Assembly: GCA_958438955.1 (NCBI GenBank) | Contig: CAUBTS010000070.1 | Location: forward strand, 1-10,465 | DNA: 10,465 bases | DNA from: an uncultured Collinsella sp. | Lineage (GTDB): Bacteria; Actinomycetota; Coriobacteriia; Coriobacteriales; Coriobacteriaceae | Direction: 5' to 3' | Shown here: positions 7,602-10,465 of the stretch, piece after piece | Layout: every line of letters begins with the position of its first letter | How positions within the stretch are numbered: the first letter of the stretch is position 1 | Made by a program: the position numbers and the translations under genes | Notes under the pieces: generated by a model | Databases searched by the model: none | The model's input: the letters and a program-made list of their open reading frames with translations, nothing else | Told to the model about the DNA's origin: nothing

Positions 7602-7616
7602 AGAGTGGGAGACAGT

Positions 7617-9917
7617 ATGGTTAAGCTGTACGAGGACGGCATCTACCTGCGCGGCGGCAGCGAGGTTGTGCCTGCGGCCGAGGCTGCCGAGCGCGGTATT
7701 ACGCAGGCGCCCGAAGATGCCAAGCGCGGCACCATCGCGTATTCGATCCTCCAGGCACACAATACGTCCGGAGATCCCGAGGCGCTCAAGATTCGCTTCG
7801 ACGCCATGGCGAGCCACGACATCACCTTTGTCGGCATCATCCAGACGGCGCGTGCCTCGGGCATGGAGCAGTTCCCGCTGCCTTACGTGCTCACCAACTG
7901 CCATAACTCCCTGTGTGCCGTGGGTGGCACCATCAACGAGGACGACCACGTCTTTGGCCTCTCGGCTGCCAAAAAGTACGGCGGCATCTTCGTCCCGCCG
8001 CACATCGCCGTCATCCACTCCTTTATGCGCGAGAACTTCGCCGGTTGCGGCAAGATGATTCTGGGTTCCGACTCGCACACCCGCTATGGCGCCCTGGGCA
8101 CCATGGCCGTGGGCGAGGGCGGCGGCGAGCTGGCAAAGCAGCTGCTGCGCGACACCTACGACGTCGCCTATCCCGGCGTCGTCGCCATCTACCTCACGGG
8201 CGCCCCGCGTCCCGGCGTCGGCCCGCACGACGTGGCGCTCGCCATCATCCGTGCCGTTTTTGCCAAGGGCTACGTCAAGAACAAGGTCATGGAGTTCGTG
8301 GGCCCGGGCATCGCGAGCATGACGACCGACTACCGCAACGGCGTCGATGTCATGACCACCGAGACCACCTGCCTGTCGAGCATTTGGGCCACCGACGAGG
8401 ACACGCACGCGTTTTTGACCATGCACGGCCGCGGCGACGACTATCGCGAGCTCAAACCCGCCGATGTCGCCTACTACGACGGCTGCGTCGAGGTCGATCT
8501 GTCGAGCATCAAGCCCATGATCGCGCTGCCGTTCCATCCTTCAAACGGCTTCGAGATTGACGAGCTCAACGAGAATCTCGAGGACATCCTGCATGAGGTG
8601 GAGCTCGAGGCCGCCAAGATCGGTGAGGGCAAGACGCACTTTAGCCTGCTCGACAAGATCGTCGACGGCAAGCTGCATGTGCAGCAGGGCGTTATCGCCG
8701 GCTGCTCGGGCGGCAACTACGACTCCGTGGTCCAGGCTGCCCGCGTGCTCAAGGGCGCTAACACCGGCTGCGGTGAGTTCTCGCTGTCGGTCTATCCCAC
8801 AAGCCAGCCCGTGGCGCTCGAGCTTACACGCCGTGGCTATATCTACGACCTTATGGAGGCTGGCGCGATCGTGCGCACGGCGTTCTGCGGTCCGTGCTTT
8901 GGCGCCGGCGACACGCCTGCCAACAACGGCCTTTCGATCCGCCACACTACGCGCAACTTCCCCAATCGCGAGGGTTCCAAGCCGGGTAATGGCCAGCTGA
9001 GCGCCGTGGCCCTGATGGACGCCCGCTCCATTGCGGCGACGGCGGCCAACGGCGGCGTCCTGACGCCGGCGACCGACCTGCCCGAGGAGACTTGGGACGA
9101 GGCCTGTGAGTACACCTTTGACGACGCGCCGTACAAAAAGCGCGTGTACTGGGGCTTTGGCAAGGCGGAGCCTGCCGACGAGTTGGTCGAAGGCCCCAAC
9201 ATCAAGCCGTGGCCCGCGATGGAGCCCCTCGGCGACGATATCCTGCTCAAGGTTTGCTCCAAGATCATGGACCCGGTCACCACGACCGACGAACTCATTC
9301 CCTCGGGTGAGACGAGCTCCTTCCGCTCCAACCCGCTGGGCCTGGCAGAGTTTACGCTCAGCCGCCGTGACCAGGCCTACGTGGGCCGCTCCAAGGAAGT
9401 CGACGCCGTGGAGAAGCGCCGCGTGGCCGGCGAGGCCGCGGGCGACCTGGCGGCGCTCGATGCCGAGCTTGCCGGTGTGTTTGAGGCGTTGGCCGGCGCG
9501 GGTGTCGCGGCCGATGCCAGGGCGACCGAGTACGGCTCTATGCTCTATGCCAAGAAGCCCGGTGACGGTTCTGCCCGCGAGCAGGCCGCGAGCTGCCAGC
9601 GCGTGATTGGCGGCCTGGCCAACATCGTCCACGAGTACGCCACCAAGCGCTATCGCTCCAACGTGATGAACTGGGGCATGGTGCCCTTCCAGATGGAGGC
9701 CGAGCCCAACTTTGAGGTGGGCGACTACGTCTTTGTGCCGGGTATCCGTGCCGCGCTCGATGGCGACCTGAAGAACATCGCTGCCTACGTGGTGCGCGCC
9801 GACGGTGCGGTCGAGCAGATTGAGCTCTACATTGCCGATATGACGGCAGAGGAGCGTGCCATCGTCAAGGCCGGCTGCCTGATCAACTACAACAAGTTCA
9901 AGGCCGCTGCCGAGTAA
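7617..9917 (+). CDS. Aconitase-family hydratase (YbhJ-like), substrate unknown
   Basis: The 766-residue [4Fe-4S] hydratase belongs to the aconitase superfamily. It resembles proteins annotated only as hydratase in gut Clostridia and Coriobacteria, and E. coli YbhJ, rather than citrate-cycle AcnA or AcnB. Catalytic-core features are SHDITFVGIIQTARASG (66-82), GSDSHTRYGALG (150-161, the substrate-binding SHT type), GVIAGCSGGNYDS (358-370) with cluster Cys363, TAFCGPCFGAGDTP (421-434) with Cys424 and Cys427, and SIRHTTRNFPNREGSK (440-455), equivalent to the RNF arginine segment. A swivel-like domain fills about 560-760. The frame opens at a GTG (7515), but ATG 7617 (MVKLYEDGIYL) matches the family N terminus and has GTGGGAG upstream. 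Reversible hydration of a tricarboxylate-like acid is likely; citrate to isocitrate is possible but unproven. It stands alone between hairpins. Confidence 0.9.
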   Translation: MVKLYEDGIYLRGGSEVVPAAEAAERGITQAPEDAKRGTIAYSILQAHNTSGDPEALKIRFDAMASHDITFVGIIQTARASGMEQFPLPYVLTNCHNSLCAVGGTINEDDHVFGLSAAKKYGGIFVPPHIAVIHSFMRENFAGCGKMILGSDSHTRYGALGTMAVGEGGGELAKQLLRDTYDVAYPGVVAIYLTGAPRPGVGPHDVALAIIRAVFAKGYVKNKVMEFVGPGIASMTTDYRNGVDVMTTETTCLSSIWATDEDTHAFLTMHGRGDDYRELKPADVAYYDGCVEVDLSSIKPMIALPFHPSNGFEIDELNENLEDILHEVELEAAKIGEGKTHFSLLDKIVDGKLHVQQGVIAGCSGGNYDSVVQAARVLKGANTGCGEFSLSVYPTSQPVALELTRRGYIYDLMEAGAIVRTAFCGPCFGAGDTPANNGLSIRHTTRNFPNREGSKPGNGQLSAVALMDARSIAATAANGGVLTPATDLPEETWDEACEYTFDDAPYKKRVYWGFGKAEPADELVEGPNIKPWPAMEPLGDDILLKVCSKIMDPVTTTDELIPSGETSSFRSNPLGLAEFTLSRRDQAYVGRSKEVDAVEKRRVAGEAAGDLAALDAELAGVFEALAGAGVAADARATEYGSMLYAKKPGDGSAREQAASCQRVIGGLANIVHEYATKRYRSNVMNWGMVPFQMEAEPNFEVGDYVFVPGIRAALDGDLKNIAAYVVRADGAVEQIELYIADMTAEERAIVKAGCLINYNKFKAAAE

Positions 9918-9934
9918 CGCACTTAATTGTCCGC

Positions 9935-10004
9935 CCGGGGCTTACCCTTTCCCGCCCGCTCACGCGCTTCGCGAGGGTCGCGTTCGGGAAGGGGTAAGCC
10001 CCGG
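9935..10004. terminator. Large stem-loop after the hydratase gene
   Basis: A 20-bp stem (9935-9954 with 9985-10004; one T-G pair) encloses a 30-base GC-rich loop that can form smaller hairpins (GCG-CTT-CGC at its centre). It starts 17 bases after the hydratase stop. The 3' flank (actacatttctgc) is not a proper T run. It may act as a transcript end or 3' stabiliser, or be another dispersed palindromic element. Confidence 0.6.
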
Positions 10005-10063
10005 ACTACATTTCTGCATTCTCGTTGGGTCTTGAGGGACGCTAATAAATAGACTTGCTTGAT

Positions 10064-10094
10064 GCCGCCTCTGTTAATGGGGCGGCTTCTTTTT
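10064..10094 (+). terminator. Rho-independent terminator
   Basis: GCCGCC (10064-10069) pairs with GGCGGC (10081-10086) around an 11-base loop, followed by TTCTTTTT (10087-10094). It is 147 bases after the hydratase stop with no gene between. It may be the functional terminator of the hydratase transcript, with the larger stem-loop upstream being a separate element. Confidence 0.75.
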
Positions 10095-10101
10095 GTCGAA
10101 A

Positions 10102-10136
10102 ACCACCACAAAGGTGCCTGTCCCCTTTGTGGTGGT
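10102..10136. repeat. Palindromic repeat, copy 1 (31-bp core with GTCCCC)
   Basis: ACCACCACAAAGG (10102-10114) is the exact inverse complement of 10124-10136, with a nine-base centre (tgcctgtcc). The same 35-bp sequence with three differences recurs at 10302-10336, exactly 200 bp downstream. The core unit CACCAC...GTGGTG (10104-10134) is 31 bp, with GTCCCC at its positions 17-22. Confidence 0.9.
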
Positions 10137-10145
10137 CGCGGTTTG

Positions 10146-10200
10146 TCTCGTTCTGTAATAGGTAGACCCTTATTTGCCGAGTAGTTGTTACAGATCTAGA
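10146..10200. repeat. Diverged stem-loop repeat, copy A
   Basis: The 15-base arms 10146-10160 and 10186-10200 pair at 12 of 15 positions (TCTGTAA with TTACAGA at the core). Aligned without gaps to 10226-10280, the 55 bases match at 35 positions. The matches lie mainly in the arms (TCTCG, GTAA, GACCC, TGTTA), while the loop has diverged. Confidence 0.6.
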
Positions 10201-10223
10201 TAAACGGGCACTGCTAAACAATT

Positions 10224-10282
10224 CATCTCGATCCGTAACATCTGGACCCAAAAACGGCCGCTAGATGTTATGGATTGAGATG
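10224..10282. repeat. Stem-loop repeat, copy B
   Basis: Arms 10224-10243 and 10263-10282 pair over 20 bp, with 18 Watson-Crick pairs and two G-T pairs, around a 19-base loop containing a run of five A. On the minus strand the loop reads as a T run. It is the better preserved copy of the element at 10146-10200. Confidence 0.8.
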
Positions 10283-10301
10283 GTGAACGCCGGGGCCGAA
10301 G

Positions 10302-10336
10302 ATCACCACAAAGGCTCCTGTCCCCTTTGTGGTGGT
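10302..10336. repeat. Palindromic repeat, copy 2 (31-bp core with GTCCCC)
   Basis: CACCACAAAGG (10304-10314) pairs perfectly with 10324-10334, with a nine-base centre (ctcctgtcc). It matches copy 1 (10102-10136) at 32 of 35 positions. Two of the differences are in the unpaired centre and one turns a C-G pair into T-G. Confidence 0.9.
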
Positions 10337-10390
10337 GGGGGGCGAGCTCGATGTTGCCGTGTTCGTTGAACGACATTCTAATGAGCGTCC

Positions 10391-10465
10391 CTACAGGATT
10401 TCATCCGGGCTGGCGGGTTTGGTTGTTTTGGGGATGCCGAGTTTGGATGACGCGAAATCGTCAAC
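10391..10465 (-). CDS. Possible C-terminal end of an unidentified protein (partial)
   Basis: Read on the minus strand from the window edge, the frame is open for 24 codons and ends in TAG (10391-10393), giving VDDFASSKLGIPKTTKPASPDEIL. The codons are mostly GC-ending, as in the other genes here, and the stretch lies beyond the repeat cluster, as expected of a gene converging on the hydratase. I do not recognise the protein, and 24 residues are too few for an assignment. The frame could also be chance. Confidence 0.4.
   Translation of the reverse strand, partial: VDDFASSKLGIPKTTKPASPDEIL

Noticed and set aside
7515..7616. 34-codon N-terminal extension of the hydratase from GTG 7515
   Set aside because: The extension does not match family N termini, contains the leader hairpin at 7585-7601, and the ATG at 7617 has a ribosome binding site and the conserved MVKLYEDG start.
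7551..9632. Two long antisense frames opposite the hydratase (7551-8537 and 8541-9632)
   Set aside because: They mirror the codon bias of the hydratase, show no family resemblance and lack ribosome binding sites.
10021..10094. Small RNA ending at the 10064-10094 terminator
   Set aside because: No acceptable promoter stands upstream within this gap (TTGAGG near 10032 has no -10 at normal spacing), so it is better explained as a transcript end for the hydratase.
10042..10376. Short minus-strand frames over the stem-loop cluster
   Set aside because: They read through palindromes and a terminator, and the similar peptide pieces they share come from the repeated DNA, not from a gene.

Overview
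The window looks like a chromosomal segment of a Coriobacteriia (Actinomycetota) gut bacterium, most likely Collinsella or a close relative. The evidence is high G+C with strong GC-ending codons, the actinobacterial gene order dnaK-grpE-dnaJ-hspR, a nadB-nadC-niaR group, and a type of aconitase-like hydratase common in anaerobic gut Firmicutes and Coriobacteria. The genus is inferred from recalled protein and gene-order resemblance; no search was run.

Layout. (1) 1-2105, plus strand: the 3' end of nadB (L-aspartate oxidase), then nadC (quinolinate phosphoribosyltransferase) and a NiaR-type niacin-responsive repressor. The genes are 3 bp apart and then overlap by one base, so this is one NAD-biosynthesis operon probably controlled by its last gene. 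A perfect 16-bp hairpin at 2115-2152 ends it and also serves the convergent ferredoxin. (2) 2193-2467, minus strand: a 61-residue 2[4Fe-4S] ferredoxin with its own promoter and a leader inverted repeat. (3) 2468-3045: about 580 bp without genes, holding three tandem ~61-bp palindromic repeats and the AT-rich dnaK promoter region. (4) 3046-7346, plus strand: the heat-shock chaperone operon dnaK-grpE-dnaJ-hspR. DnaK, its nucleotide exchange factor GrpE and a zinc-finger-less DnaJ form the folding machine, and HspR is the expected repressor. A hairpin lies between grpE and dnaJ. (5) 7386-7472: an 83-bp near-perfect palindrome with a T run. (6) 7617-9917, plus strand: a 766-residue aconitase-family hydratase of unknown substrate. 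(7) 9918-10390: a gene-free stretch packed with stem-loops (a large hairpin, a terminator, two copies of a 31-bp palindrome, and between them two diverged copies of another stem-loop exactly 80 bp apart). (8) 10391-10465, minus strand: probably the last 24 codons of an unidentified gene.

The genes are largely housekeeping. The unusual content is in the intergenic DNA. Several palindrome families recur, and two that differ in sequence (7387-7467 and 10104-10334) share a 31-bp length, terminal inverted repeats and a GTCCCC core at the same offset, which suggests REP-like elements moved by a transposase encoded elsewhere. Among the proteins, DnaK carries a ~22-residue N-terminal insertion that I recall as typical of Gram-negative Hsp70s, and the operon DnaJ lacks the zinc finger.
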